A stretch of 64,000 nt of DNA from Chryseobacterium gleum (GCA_945897805.1 CAMDFX010000001.1:582367-646366); one strand, 5' to 3'; positions 25,330-35,896 are shown, counted from the first letter of the stretch. Made by a program: numbers and translations. Notes: generated from the sequence alone by a model not told the origin.

Positions 25330-27408
25330 ATGATGAAGATAAATAGAATTTTTCAGTCAGTGCTGGTTTTAGGAATCGCTTCTGCATGCACAACTTCCAA
25401 AAATGCAGAGAGCGACAACGATGCTTCGTCTGTTGCGCATCAAGAAGTTAAAACTGGGGCAAAAACCATCGATTTGTCCTATTTAGACAAAACAATCAAA
25501 CCAAAAGATGATTTCTTTAATTTTTCAAATGGAACTTGGGTTAAAAATAATCCGATTCCTCCGAGTGAATCTCGCTGGGGAAGTTTCAATGAACTTGAAA
25601 AAGCCAATCAATCAAAGCTAATTGGGATTTTAAATAAAGCCAAAGATGGTGGTTATGCCAATGATACCACTGCCCAAATTTTAGGGAATTATTATGCTTC
25701 TTATATTAACATGGAAGGCAGAAATAAATTGGCTTGGTCACCAATCAAAGGTGATTTATATAAAATCAATGAAATTGCACATTTCAAACAAATTGTTGAG
25801 GTGGTCGCTAACCAACATAAATATGGTGTCAACAGTCTTTTTGGTTTTGGTGTTGGACAAGATTTGAAAGATGTGAACAGCAATATTTCGTATTTTGGTC
25901 AAGGTGGTTTGGGATTACCCAACAAGGATTACTACTTTCAAGATGACAAAAAAGATATTGTGGCAGCTTACAAAGAACACATTTCTAAAATGTTTCAAAA
26001 AATTGGAAATTCACCAGAAGAATCTGTTTTAGCAGCTGAAAATGTGATCAAATTTGAAACAATGTTGGCAGAAAAAATGATGTCGCCTGCAGAATTAAGG
26101 GTTCCAGAAAATAGCTACAATAAAATGTCCAAAGACGAATTGAAAAAACTTTTCCCTGCTTTTGATTTTGAATTTTATTTGAAATCTGTCGGAAGTCAAG
26201 ATTTTTCAGAAATTGTTGTTGGACAGAAAGATTATCCAAAATTATTAAATGATTTATTGATTAATGTAGATGTCAAAGTTTGGAAAAGCTATTTGACATG
26301 GAAAACATTGAATCATTACGCTGGACATTTAGATGAATCATTTGTGAAGTTGAATTTTAACTTTTACCAAAAAGTTTTAACAGGAAAAACACAAATGAAA
26401 CCGATTGAAGAAAGGGCCGTGAATGAAATCACTCAAATGACAATTGGCGAAGGTTTAGGGAAATTATTTGTGGATCAATATTATTCTGAGAAATCTCAAG
26501 AAAGAGTAAATACGATGGTTGATAATTTACTTTTGACTTTTGAAGAAAGAATCAAAGCTTTGCCTTGGATGTCTTCCGAAACAAAAAAAGAAGCATTGAA
26601 TAAATTGAAATCGATTGGAAGAAAATTAGGTTTTCCATCTAAATGGGAAAATTTTAGTGATTTGAAATTGTCTAAAACAGATTATGTCGCCAATATAAAA
26701 ATGTGTGCAGTAAGAGATGTTAAAAAGAATTTTGAGGAATTATCTCAACCAATTGATAAAGCAAAATGGGGAATGCCAGCACACATGATTAATGCATATT
26801 ATCATCCATTATTAAATGAAATTGCCTTTCCTGCTGGAATTATGCAAGCGCCATTTTTTGATGTAAATGCTGAAGATGCTGTAAATTATGGTAGAATTGG
26901 AATGGTGATTGGCCATGAATTTACGCATGGATTTGATGATATGGGTTCTAAATTTGCTGCCGATGGAAGTTTTACGAATTGGTGGTCAGAAAGCGATAGA
27001 AAATTATTCGAAGAAAGAACAGCATTATTGGGTGCAACTTTTGCCGGTTTTTGTCCAATTGATGGTCACTGTGTCAATCCTGATTTGACAATGGGAGAAA
27101 ATATTGCAGATTTAGGAGGAATCACTTTGGCATATTACGCTTACGCCAAAACAGAGGAGTATAAATCTGGAAAAGTGATGGAAGGTTATACGCCAGCGCA
27201 AAGATTTTTCATCTCTTTTGCTCAACTATGGAAAATTAATTACACGGAAGCAGAATTGAAAAACAGAATTGCCAATGATCCTCATTCTCCTGGAATGTAT
27301 AGGGTCAATGGTCCACTGATGAACTGTCCAGAATTTTTTGAAGCTTTCAATATAAAAGAAGGTGACAAAATGAGGAATTCAACGGTGAAAATTGCCAAAA
27401 TCTGGTAA
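25330..27408 (+). CDS. M13-family zinc metallopeptidase, lipoprotein
   Basis: A 692-aa neprilysin-like (PepO/M13) endopeptidase. The N-terminus MMKINRIFQSVLVLGIASAC is a lipoprotein signal with Cys20. The zinc site is the HEFTH motif in VIGHEFTHGFDDMGSKF, with the third ligand in GENIADLGG. The substrate-binding NAYYHPLLNEIAFPAGI precedes it and the C-terminal NSTVKIAKIW is close to the usual CRVW-type end but lacks the family's Cys. It degrades peptides in the periplasm or at the surface. It probably shares a transcript with the two genes upstream, and a strong terminator follows. Confidence 0.92.
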   Translation: MMKINRIFQSVLVLGIASACTTSKNAESDNDASSVAHQEVKTGAKTIDLSYLDKTIKPKDDFFNFSNGTWVKNNPIPPSESRWGSFNELEKANQSKLIGILNKAKDGGYANDTTAQILGNYYASYINMEGRNKLAWSPIKGDLYKINEIAHFKQIVEVVANQHKYGVNSLFGFGVGQDLKDVNSNISYFGQGGLGLPNKDYYFQDDKKDIVAAYKEHISKMFQKIGNSPEESVLAAENVIKFETMLAEKMMSPAELRVPENSYNKMSKDELKKLFPAFDFEFYLKSVGSQDFSEIVVGQKDYPKLLNDLLINVDVKVWKSYLTWKTLNHYAGHLDESFVKLNFNFYQKVLTGKTQMKPIEERAVNEITQMTIGEGLGKLFVDQYYSEKSQERVNTMVDNLLLTFEERIKALPWMSSETKKEALNKLKSIGRKLGFPSKWENFSDLKLSKTDYVANIKMCAVRDVKKNFEELSQPIDKAKWGMPAHMINAYYHPLLNEIAFPAGIMQAPFFDVNAEDAVNYGRIGMVIGHEFTHGFDDMGSKFAADGSFTNWWSESDRKLFEERTALLGATFAGFCPIDGHCVNPDLTMGENIADLGGITLAYYAYAKTEEYKSGKVMEGYTPAQRFFISFAQLWKINYTEAELKNRIANDPHSPGMYRVNGPLMNCPEFFEAFNIKEGDKMRNSTVKIAKIW

Positions 27409-27420
27409 ATAAAGCAAAGA

Positions 27421-27447
27421 AAAGACGTCAGCAATGGCGTCTTTTTT
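27421..27447 (+). terminator. Intrinsic terminator after the M13 peptidase
   Basis: aaagacgtc (27421-27429) pairs with ggcgtcttt (27436-27444) including one G-T pair, loop agcaat, then T to 27447. Confidence 0.8.
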
Positions 27448-27467
27448 AATGTTGTCCAATTACTAAA

Positions 27468-28712
27468 ATGATCGAAAAATCTAAGCATTTACTCATTATC
27501 GGATTCGTTTTTCCAGAGCCAGCTTCATCTGCTGCCGGTACTAGAATGATGCAATTAATTGATTTGTTTAAATCGCAAGGATTTCAAGTAACTTTCGCCA
27601 GTCCTGCTTCAGACAGTGAATTTGCTTGTGACATTGAAAATATTGGAATTAAAAAAGTTTCTATCATTTTAAATGATGCTTCTTTTGATGATTTTGTAAT
27701 CGAATTGAATCCCGAAATTGTGTTGTTTGATCGCTTTATGATGGAGGAACAATTTGGCTGGCGCGTATCTGAAAATTGCCCAAATGCAACCAGAATATTA
27801 GATACTGAAGATTTACATTGTTTGCGATTGGCTAGACAAAACGCATGGAAATTAAAGGTGCCTTTTGAGAATGAAATGCTTTATTCGGAAGTTGCAAAGA
27901 GAGAATTAGCAAGTATTTTAAGGTGCGATTTGAGTTTAATAATTTCCGAATTTGAAATGGATGTTTTGCAAAATATATTTCAAATTCCGCCTTTTATTTT
28001 GCACTTTTTACCGCTTTTTATTGATGAACAATTACTGAATAAAAGTCACGATTTGCCAACTTTCGACGAAAGAAAGCATTTCATATTTATTGGTAATTTT
28101 TTGCACGAGCCAAACTGGAATGCTGTTTTGTATTTGAAAGAATCAATTTGGCCTAAAATCAGAGAAAAATTACCAGAATCCGAACTGCATATTTACGGTG
28201 CCTATTCATCTCAAAAAGTATTGAATTTGCATAATCAATCTCAAGGTTTTATAGTTAAAAATAGGGCAGAGGAAGTTTATGAAGTTATGAAAACTGCAAA
28301 AGTTTGTCTGGCTCCTTTGAGATTTGGCGCAGGAATAAAGGGAAAGCTTCTAGATGCAATGATTGCAGGCACGCCCAATGGAACAACGTCTGTCGCCGCA
28401 GAATCTATGCATGGAAAATTGCCTTGGAGTGGATTTGTTTCAGATGATATTGACGATTTCGTCGCCAATGCGGTTGAATTATACACCAATAAAATTTCAT
28501 GGAAACAAGCACAAACAAATGGATTCGAAATTTGTGATAAAAGATATTTGAAAAAAATCTTTGAAAGCGATTTTGGTGAACTAATAAATCAAATTGAGAA
28601 GAATAAAACTCAGCGCCGACAAAACAATTTCATTGGAGAAATCCTCAAACATCATACAGTTTCAAGCACCAAATATATGTCCAAATGGATTGAAGAAAAG
28701 AATAAGAAATAA
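27468..28712 (+). CDS. Glycosyltransferase, GT4-like
   Basis: A 414-aa cytosolic protein with GT-B architecture. The N-terminal half starts LLIIGFVFPEPASSAAGTRM, a form common in Bacteroidetes. The C-terminal half has FIGNFLHEPNWNAVLYLKES and the nucleotide-sugar site APLRFGAGIKGKLLDAMIAG. The usual late glutamate motif is less clear, so the donor cannot be named. It is likely to act on a cell-surface glycan or on a protein glycan. It is a single rightward gene whose end converges on the FAD oxidoreductase after 7 nt. Confidence 0.78.
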   Translation: MIEKSKHLLIIGFVFPEPASSAAGTRMMQLIDLFKSQGFQVTFASPASDSEFACDIENIGIKKVSIILNDASFDDFVIELNPEIVLFDRFMMEEQFGWRVSENCPNATRILDTEDLHCLRLARQNAWKLKVPFENEMLYSEVAKRELASILRCDLSLIISEFEMDVLQNIFQIPPFILHFLPLFIDEQLLNKSHDLPTFDERKHFIFIGNFLHEPNWNAVLYLKESIWPKIREKLPESELHIYGAYSSQKVLNLHNQSQGFIVKNRAEEVYEVMKTAKVCLAPLRFGAGIKGKLLDAMIAGTPNGTTSVAAESMHGKLPWSGFVSDDIDDFVANAVELYTNKISWKQAQTNGFEICDKRYLKKIFESDFGELINQIEKNKTQRRQNNFIGEILKHHTVSSTKYMSKWIEEKNKK

Positions 28713-28719
28713 ATTGATT

Positions 28720-29856
28720 TTAAAGCAGTTTAGCAACATTTCTGCCGACAGTTGTTCCTATCGCAACGCCCATTCCGCCCATTCGCACACCAACAGCAAT
28801 GTTTGGTTTTACCAATTCAATTATTGGCTTTTTGGATTTGCCAACGCCCATGATTCCTGCCCAAGCGTAATCAATTTCAAAGGGTGTTTTGGGCAAGATA
28901 ATTTCCTTTAATAATTTTTCCAATTGATTAAGAATGACATCTGAATTGTCAATTTCTGTAGTTGTTTCTCCCTGAAAATCTAAATTTCTTCCGCCACCAA
29001 AAAGTACACGGTCATTAATATTTCTGAAATAGTAATATCCATCTTGGTAATGAAAAGTTCCTTTAAAGGGTAAATTGTCAATTTTCTTAGTAATAATTAC
29101 TTGCGCCCTTGCTGGCAAAATGTCATTTTTCGGGAGAAATCTTTGGGCAAAACCATTGACACAAATGGCAACTTTCGAAGCATTAAAAGGCCCAATATTT
29201 GATTGAATTTCAACTTGCTTTTCAGTTGATGAAAGTTCCAAAACATCAATTCCAGTCAATAAATATATTCCTTGTTCAGAGAGTAATTGATGGAATCTAA
29301 CCATCATTTTTCCAGTATCAATTTGACCTTCCAGTTTGTTGTGAAAAGCTGATTGAATGGTATTAAAACCAAACTTTTCCTTGACATTATTATCTAAAGA
29401 ATATACATTTTGAACACCAGTAATTGTTGCAATTCTTTGATTCAAATAAGGCAACTTTTCCAAGCATTTTTCCAACGTTGAATTTTCATCATTTCGAATT
29501 AAGTCCCAAGAACCAAAACCTTGAAAATCTAAATTTGCATCACCAATTAGTTCTCTCAAATATTTCAATCCTTCCCAGCGTTCAGCAACTGTCTCCCAAA
29601 CGTCATTTTCAGACATTTTGGACAAATCGTCTATCAATTCTGTCACACTGCCAAAACAAGCAAATCCTGCATTTTTGGTACTTGCTCCAGCTGGCAAAAA
29701 GTTTCGTTCAACAACCAAAATTTTAGCAGCAGGATATTTTTGTCTGAGATGCAATGCAGTACTCGAACCTACAATTCCAGCGCCAATTACAAGAAAATCT
29801 AATTCCTCAAAATAAGTTTTTTTTTCCCAATAACTTAATTGTTCTAGTTTTAGCAT
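28720..29856 (-). CDS. FAD-dependent oxidoreductase (DAO family)
   Basis: A 378-aa flavoprotein of the D-amino acid oxidase/glycine oxidase superfamily. The dinucleotide motif is VIGAGIVGSSTALHLRQKYP near residues 23-42, followed by VVERNFLPAGASTKNAGFAC. The C-terminal part contains YAWAGIMGVGKSKKPIIELV and GGMGVAIGTTVGRNVAKLL. It should oxidise a secondary or primary amine, but the substrate is not readable. Start codon ATG at 29856. It is divergent from the giant repeat protein, with a 100-nt gap. Confidence 0.82.
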   Translation of the reverse strand: MLKLEQLSYWEKKTYFEELDFLVIGAGIVGSSTALHLRQKYPAAKILVVERNFLPAGASTKNAGFACFGSVTELIDDLSKMSENDVWETVAERWEGLKYLRELIGDANLDFQGFGSWDLIRNDENSTLEKCLEKLPYLNQRIATITGVQNVYSLDNNVKEKFGFNTIQSAFHNKLEGQIDTGKMMVRFHQLLSEQGIYLLTGIDVLELSSTEKQVEIQSNIGPFNASKVAICVNGFAQRFLPKNDILPARAQVIITKKIDNLPFKGTFHYQDGYYYFRNINDRVLFGGGRNLDFQGETTTEIDNSDVILNQLEKLLKEIILPKTPFEIDYAWAGIMGVGKSKKPIIELVKPNIAVGVRMGGMGVAIGTTVGRNVAKLL

Positions 29857-29956
29857 CTTTTTTATTGATTATTAGTGTCTTTTTTACGATATTTGTTCAG
29901 AAATTTTAATCAAAATTAAACGAATTCTGTAACTAGTTGTATAGGAAAGCGTTTAG

Positions 29957-32900
29957 ATGCTAGATATGAAACGATTTTTACTATTATTTCTCCTAATAAG
30001 TAGTTCTATTTCTGTTGATTGCCAAGTTCAAGTTGATATTGATGTAATGGCAAAAGATTTGAGATTGGGAAAAAAAGAAGCAGGCGTAACTGTGCGCGTA
30101 TACGAAGGCTCAAAAGTTGTCGCTTCAGGTGTAACATCGTCAAGTGGCAAAGTTATTCTCAATGTTCCATCAGAAAAATTTTATAAAGTTGAATTTTCAA
30201 AGTCAGGAAAAGTGACAAGATTTGCCAATTTAAATGCTGGTAAAATTGATGTTGAATTATTACAAGGTGCCTCAAATCCTCTGATGTATCTTGAAGTAAG
30301 TATGTTTGATGAAACTCCCAATGTAGATTTTAGTTACATTAAAAACAATGCTATTTCTGAATTTTATTTTGATGGAAAGAATCCGAAATTGGCTTTTAAT
30401 GCAAGTACTGCCTCCAAAATGGAAAAGGAAGTTGAAAAAGCGATGGCTGCAGTTCAAAATGCATCTGGAAATGTAGAAGCACAATTTCAAGCCAAAATGC
30501 AAGAAGCGGAAGCATTGGCAACTCAGAAAAAATATATTGAAGCTTCGAAGAAATTTGAACAAGCTTTATTTTTCAAGCCGACTGATAAAGTTGCCAATAA
30601 GAGGTTGGCAGATATGGATGCATTTGTTAAGGCAGATAAAGTCAATCAATTAGATGGTCAAGCGTTAAACAGTGAATTTGATAATTTGGTCAAAGCTGCT
30701 GAATTATTGAAAAGTCAGAAAAAATGGCAAGATGCAATCGATAAATATGAGGAGGCACTAGAAAAGAAAGACGATCAAGCGGTTAATGATGAAATTGACG
30801 ATTTGATGTTGATCATCAAGAAAGAGAAAAAAGAGAAAGACAATGAAGTGGTGTATGTTAATGCAATGACAGCTGCTGAAGGTTTATTAAAGCAAAAAAG
30901 TTATCAAGCGGCTCTGGATCAATACAATACTGCTTTGAAAGCAAAAGCAGCTGACCCTGTGGCTATGAAGAAAAAAAGTGATGTAGAATTGCTTTTGAAT
31001 GCAGCTAAAGGTGAACAAGAAAAGAAGAAAAACTATGATTTGGCAGTAACTGCAGCCGATGAATTTTTCGCCGCTCAAAATTGGACAGATGCCAAAGTTA
31101 AATACGATGTGGCATTAAGCTATCAGCCTTTGTCAACTTATGTCTCCGGACAATTGAATGCCATAAAAAATAAATTGGATGAAATTGAAAAAGAAAAGCA
31201 AAAAGCGCAACAAATTGGCAATTTATTAGCTGAAGGAAGCACAGCAATGAATTCAAATCAATGGGATTTAGCAAAAACTAAATTTGAAGCCGTGCAAAAA
31301 TTAGATCCTCAAAACGCAACAGCAATTGAAAAACTAAAAATTATTTTCGCGAAAATTGAAGAAAATAAATTGAATGCAACCAACGAGGCCAACTTTAAAA
31401 AGTTTGTTGATGAAGGTGATGTTTTGGTGAAAACGACTAAGTATACTGAGGCAATTGTCAAATACGAAGAAGCAATTAAATTAAAATCAGATGCTTTGAT
31501 TCTTAAAAAAATTGAAGATGTAAGATTGGAAATTTCAAAAATTAAGAATCAAAAAGAGACCAAAGAAAAGTTTGATTTAGCAATGAAAGATGGTGAAGCT
31601 GCTTTACTCTCCAATAAATTAGAAGAAGCAAAAACTAAATTCACTGAAGCTAAAAACCTGGACGACAAAGCACAATTACCAAAGGATAAATTGAAAATCG
31701 TTGAAGATAAAATTTTGGCGGAAGAAAATAAAAAAATGGCTTCTCAAAAATATAACGATGCCATGGCTAGCGGAGATAAATTGTTTGGAGAAGGTAAATT
31801 GGTCGAAGCAAGAACTGAATATTTTAAAGCCAAAGATTTTGATAAAACACAAACAACTCCTGATGCCAAAATTAAATTAATTGATGATCAACTGAAGTTG
31901 GATGCCGCCAACAAGGAAAAGGTTGATAAATATAATAATGCGATGAAAGCAGGCGACGATTTCAGAAAAACAGGAAAATTGACTGAAGCACTTGCAGAAT
32001 ACAAAAAAGCAAAAGTTATTGATGAGACAAAACCAGAACCTGAAATCAAAATAAAAGAAATTGAAGCTGAATTATTAGTTCAAGCTGATACAAAAGCCCA
32101 AAAAGAAAAAGCTGATAAATTTGCCGAGGCAATGAAATTGGGCAATGATTTTAGAGGAACAGGTAAATTATCAGAAGCAATAACAGAATACAAAAAAGCA
32201 AAAATTATTGATTCTGCAAAGCCAGATCCTGATATTAAAATTAAGGAAGTTGAGGACCAAATTTTGGCAGAAAAAGAATCTAAAAGCAAGCAAGAAATCA
32301 GCCAAAAATTTGATGCTGCCATGAGAGCCGGGGATGATTTTAGAGGAACAGGTAAATTGACGGAATCAATTATTGAATACAACAAAGCGAAAGCAATTGA
32401 TGCGACTAAAACTTCTCCAGATATAAAAATCAAGGAAGTTGAAGCGCAAATATTGTCAGAGAAAGAAACCAAAACCAAAAAAGAAATTGCAGATAAATAT
32501 AATTCTTCAATGAAAGCGGGAGCAGATTTCAAAGTTGCAGGGAAATTATCAGAAGCGCGCGCAGAATTCGTGAAAGCAAAAGGTATTGATGCAAGTCAGA
32601 CAGAGCCCGATAAAAAAATCGCGGAAATCGACAATGAAATAGGCGCTCAAGCTTCTCTGGCAGAAAAGAAAAAGCAAATTGACGGACTGCTCAAAGAAGG
32701 CGCAGATTTAGAAATCAAAAATGAATTAGAAAACGCAAAATCGAAATATAATTCTGTGCTTCAAATCGATGATAAGAATGCTGAAGCAATCAAAAAGGTG
32801 GATGAATTGACCAAAAAGATTGAGGCGGAAAAAAATCTAAAAGAAAAAGAAAATCAGTTTAAAGATTTTAAAAATAAAGGATTAGAAGCTTTCAATGCTG

Positions 32901-35896
32901 CAAAATGGGCGGAGTCTAAGAAATTTTACTCTGATGCAAAAGCAATTAAAACAGATTCGGAAGTTGAACAAAAATTAAAGGATATTGAAATAAAAATATT
33001 GGAAGAGCTAGCACTAAAAAGTGCCGATGCACAGTACAATGATTTAATTTCTGAAGCTGGTAAACTGGAAGCTAACAAAGATTTTGACGGAGCAATTAAA
33101 AAATACAAAGAAGCATCGTTGAAAAAGCCAAATGAGAATTTACCTAAAGAGAAAATTGAAGAATTAGAGGGACTGAAAAAAATAGCCGCAGCCCAAAAGA
33201 TCATTGATGATAACTACAATGATAAAATGAAAAAAGGAAATGATGCAATTAATGCTGAAGATTATCCGCTGGCAATAAAATTTTTCAACGAAGCAAATGG
33301 CATCAAACCGTCAGAAAAAGCACCTGTTGATAAAGCTGAGGAAGCCAGGGTGAAATACGAGGCGCAAAATATAGATTTCAAAATTAAATATGAGAAAATG
33401 TTAGTTGCGGCTCAAAATGCAATTGATGAAAAAAACTGGGACAAAGCAATAGATTTATATAATCGCGCCCTCGTTATCAAAAAAGATGATACACTTCCAA
33501 AATCAAAATTAGTTGAAATTGAAAATGCGAGAAAAGCAGAGGAAGAAAGTAAAAATGCTCAAGCTCAAATTGATAAAAATTACAATGTCAAAATGGCTGA
33601 AGCTGAAGCTGCAGTTAAATTGAAGGAATATGACAAAGCAATCAACCTTTTTACTGATGCTAAAAAAATGAAGCCAACAGAGTCTTTACCAGAAACTAGA
33701 ATTACTGATGTCAATAATTTGAAATCTGACATTTTAAATTTGGCAAAGGCAGAAGAAGCATACAAAAAAGCAATTTTAAACGGAGACGAGGCTGTAAAAT
33801 TAAAAGAATACGACAAAGCAATTTCTGAATACAACAATGCATTGAACGCAAAATCTGGCGATAAAATAGCTACAAATAAAATCATTGAAGTCGAGAAATT
33901 AATTGACAATCTGACAAACATTGAAAAACAACAAAAACAGAAAGAAGAATTTGACGCTTTGGTTAAAACGGCTGATAATTATTTCAAATTTTCTGATTGG
34001 GAAAATGCTAAAAACACCTATAATGAGGCTTTGTTACTTCAAAAAGATGTATATGTAGCCAGTCAGATAAAAAAATGTGAAGCAAATGATAAATCACAAA
34101 ATGAAAGCGAGAATCAGTACAAAAAAGTAATTGATGAAGCAGATGCAAATTTCAATAAAGGAGATTATCTTAAAGCAAAAGAGTTTTATCTTAAAGCACT
34201 GACAATAAAAAAACAAGAAGAATATCCGAAACAAAAATTGGATCAAATTGAAGGGATTATAAATCCGAAAATTGTTCAAGTCGGTTCTCTGCCAGTATTA
34301 GGAATTCTAAGTAATAATTCTGTAATTGAGGGTGAAGCATTATTGGCAAAGGCTGATGCTAATAGAAAAAATCTGGTGACTACCAAAATGAGTGAAGAAG
34401 TAAAATCTCAACAAGAATTGGTTTCATCAAGAACTGAAGAAAGAAATGAAGTAAATCTATCCATCACAACAGGAATACAAGAAATTGAAAAACAACGGAC
34501 AATTAATGCTCCTTCAGACGATGAAAATCGCAAAAACATGGTATCTGATGTGTTTGAGAAGTCGAATAATCTGGAGAAAAAAACGACAGTTGAAAACAAT
34601 TTTGAAAATGGTGAGTTCGTAGATTTGCAAAGTAAAGTGCTTACTGAGAAACAAACGGTTGATCGAAATTACAAGGAAAAGGAAGATGTTTACAATAAAA
34701 ATACGAGTACTTTGAAAGTTTCCAAGTTGGCTTTAGATGATAAATTCAGCAAAGATGTAAAAGATGTTTACAAAACCAATTTAGAATCTCAAGTTGTGTT
34801 GAATGGTATTGTAATCAAAGTTTCTGAAAATACTTTTGATGATTTAGAATCAAGAAAAGTGACAGAACTTGATGTTAGAAATGCACAGATTCTAGTCAAT
34901 AAAAACGAAGGCGAGAGATATGTGGTCGCTTTTGATAAATCCTACGTAATTAGTAAAGAGGTCGTCAAACAAAATGATGTGAAATCCTTTAATGAAGCGG
35001 AAGATGCAAAAATTACAACTGCAATTAAAGAGGATTTAAAATTGATTGAAAACAATATCTTAGACAAAGATTTTAAATCAAATAATAAAAATGTTCAAGC
35101 GAATTTAGAAACTGAAACACGATTAGATAATCAAAGAGTAGAACTAAGTAAAACCAACATCGAAAGAGATGACAACCGCCTGGAAGATGTTGAAGCACTT
35201 AAAAAAGGAAATGCTGCGTTGGATGAAAATAGCAGAATTGAATTCAATAATCTTTTTGTTAAATCGCTTAAAAATCAGGAAAATATTTCAAATGAGAAAA
35301 AAGTAAAAGACGGTGAATTGGTTGTTTCAACCGAAAAACAACAGTTAGATTACAACCTTATTTCAAATTCTGACAAAAAAATGCGACTTCAAGGTGATGA
35401 AGTAACATTTAGTGATGAAAAACAGCGTCAAGAAGCTACGTCAAAAATGTCAAGTGAGATTGTAAATTCAGCAATTGCAAATGCCAAGAATATAGATAAA
35501 CCTCTTGATAATAAAGAGATTTTGAAAAAATCAGACGCAATAAGTAATGATAAAGATGCTGTGGAACAAGCAAATCAAGTAGAGAAAAATTACAATGCCC
35601 GAAAAATTATTGATCAAATCGAAAGTAAAACAATTAAATTCGACGAAGCTGCAGCAAATGAATTAGGCGCTTCATATCCAGAAGGCGTTTCTCAAGAATC
35701 TTTCAATCAAAATGGAAATGATGGTTTGCTGGTTGCAGTGGTAACTAGAAGGATAGTTGTCTTGAATGGACATGGCGCAATTTATGTTAGAAAACAAACT
35801 TTGACAGGTACTACTTTTTCAAAAAATGGAGAAGCATCTACAGAATACATTTGGCAAAAAGAAACTGCCGATGGAAAATTGAAAAAGAATTATTAA
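29957..35896 (+). CDS. Giant TPR-like repeat protein, 1979 aa, exported
   Basis: The N-terminus (ATG at 29957, or 29966 giving MKRFLLLFLLISSSISVDCQ) is a signal peptide. Residues about 24-105 form a carboxypeptidase-regulatory/transthyretin-like beta domain (EAGVTVRVYEGSKVVASG). Residues about 174-1440 contain some 21 helical units of 55-65 aa of TPR character, for example FRGTGKLSEAITEYKKAKII. Then come about 450 residues of charged helices. The end, about 1895-1979, is a separate beta module (LLVAVVTRRIVVLNGHGAIY, TEYIWQKET). Lys and Glu dominate throughout. I know no characterised homologue. A periplasmic scaffold or surface filament is a guess. The gene is monocistronic with its own terminator. 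Confidence 0.8.
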   Translation: MLDMKRFLLLFLLISSSISVDCQVQVDIDVMAKDLRLGKKEAGVTVRVYEGSKVVASGVTSSSGKVILNVPSEKFYKVEFSKSGKVTRFANLNAGKIDVELLQGASNPLMYLEVSMFDETPNVDFSYIKNNAISEFYFDGKNPKLAFNASTASKMEKEVEKAMAAVQNASGNVEAQFQAKMQEAEALATQKKYIEASKKFEQALFFKPTDKVANKRLADMDAFVKADKVNQLDGQALNSEFDNLVKAAELLKSQKKWQDAIDKYEEALEKKDDQAVNDEIDDLMLIIKKEKKEKDNEVVYVNAMTAAEGLLKQKSYQAALDQYNTALKAKAADPVAMKKKSDVELLLNAAKGEQEKKKNYDLAVTAADEFFAAQNWTDAKVKYDVALSYQPLSTYVSGQLNAIKNKLDEIEKEKQKAQQIGNLLAEGSTAMNSNQWDLAKTKFEAVQKLDPQNATAIEKLKIIFAKIEENKLNATNEANFKKFVDEGDVLVKTTKYTEAIVKYEEAIKLKSDALILKKIEDVRLEISKIKNQKETKEKFDLAMKDGEAALLSNKLEEAKTKFTEAKNLDDKAQLPKDKLKIVEDKILAEENKKMASQKYNDAMASGDKLFGEGKLVEARTEYFKAKDFDKTQTTPDAKIKLIDDQLKLDAANKEKVDKYNNAMKAGDDFRKTGKLTEALAEYKKAKVIDETKPEPEIKIKEIEAELLVQADTKAQKEKADKFAEAMKLGNDFRGTGKLSEAITEYKKAKIIDSAKPDPDIKIKEVEDQILAEKESKSKQEISQKFDAAMRAGDDFRGTGKLTESIIEYNKAKAIDATKTSPDIKIKEVEAQILSEKETKTKKEIADKYNSSMKAGADFKVAGKLSEARAEFVKAKGIDASQTEPDKKIAEIDNEIGAQASLAEKKKQIDGLLKEGADLEIKNELENAKSKYNSVLQIDDKNAEAIKKVDELTKKIEAEKNLKEKENQFKDFKNKGLEAFNAAKWAESKKFYSDAKAIKTDSEVEQKLKDIEIKILEELALKSADAQYNDLISEAGKLEANKDFDGAIKKYKEASLKKPNENLPKEKIEELEGLKKIAAAQKIIDDNYNDKMKKGNDAINAEDYPLAIKFFNEANGIKPSEKAPVDKAEEARVKYEAQNIDFKIKYEKMLVAAQNAIDEKNWDKAIDLYNRALVIKKDDTLPKSKLVEIENARKAEEESKNAQAQIDKNYNVKMAEAEAAVKLKEYDKAINLFTDAKKMKPTESLPETRITDVNNLKSDILNLAKAEEAYKKAILNGDEAVKLKEYDKAISEYNNALNAKSGDKIATNKIIEVEKLIDNLTNIEKQQKQKEEFDALVKTADNYFKFSDWENAKNTYNEALLLQKDVYVASQIKKCEANDKSQNESENQYKKVIDEADANFNKGDYLKAKEFYLKALTIKKQEEYPKQKLDQIEGIINPKIVQVGSLPVLGILSNNSVIEGEALLAKADANRKNLVTTKMSEEVKSQQELVSSRTEERNEVNLSITTGIQEIEKQRTINAPSDDENRKNMVSDVFEKSNNLEKKTTVENNFENGEFVDLQSKVLTEKQTVDRNYKEKEDVYNKNTSTLKVSKLALDDKFSKDVKDVYKTNLESQVVLNGIVIKVSENTFDDLESRKVTELDVRNAQILVNKNEGERYVVAFDKSYVISKEVVKQNDVKSFNEAEDAKITTAIKEDLKLIENNILDKDFKSNNKNVQANLETETRLDNQRVELSKTNIERDDNRLEDVEALKKGNAALDENSRIEFNNLFVKSLKNQENISNEKKVKDGELVVSTEKQQLDYNLISNSDKKMRLQGDEVTFSDEKQRQEATSKMSSEIVNSAIANAKNIDKPLDNKEILKKSDAISNDKDAVEQANQVEKNYNARKIIDQIESKTIKFDEAAANELGASYPEGVSQESFNQNGNDGLLVAVVTRRIVVLNGHGAIYVRKQTLTGTTFSKNGEASTEYIWQKETADGKLKKNY
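30476..34276 (+). repeat. About 21 TPR-like coding repeats
   Basis: Units of 55-65 codons with the core pattern A-x-x-x-G-(x)n-K-(L/Y)-x-E-A-x-x-x-(Y/F)-x-x-A. Units 9-12 are the most alike. At DNA level gattttagaggaacaggtaa recurs at 32147 and 32336, exactly 189 nt (63 codons) apart, a sign of recent duplication in the middle of the array. Confidence 0.8.

Noticed and set aside
32080..33921. Several minus-strand open frames inside the giant TPR gene
   Set aside because: Low-complexity antisense of a Lys/Glu-rich repeat; the plus-strand frame explains the region fully.
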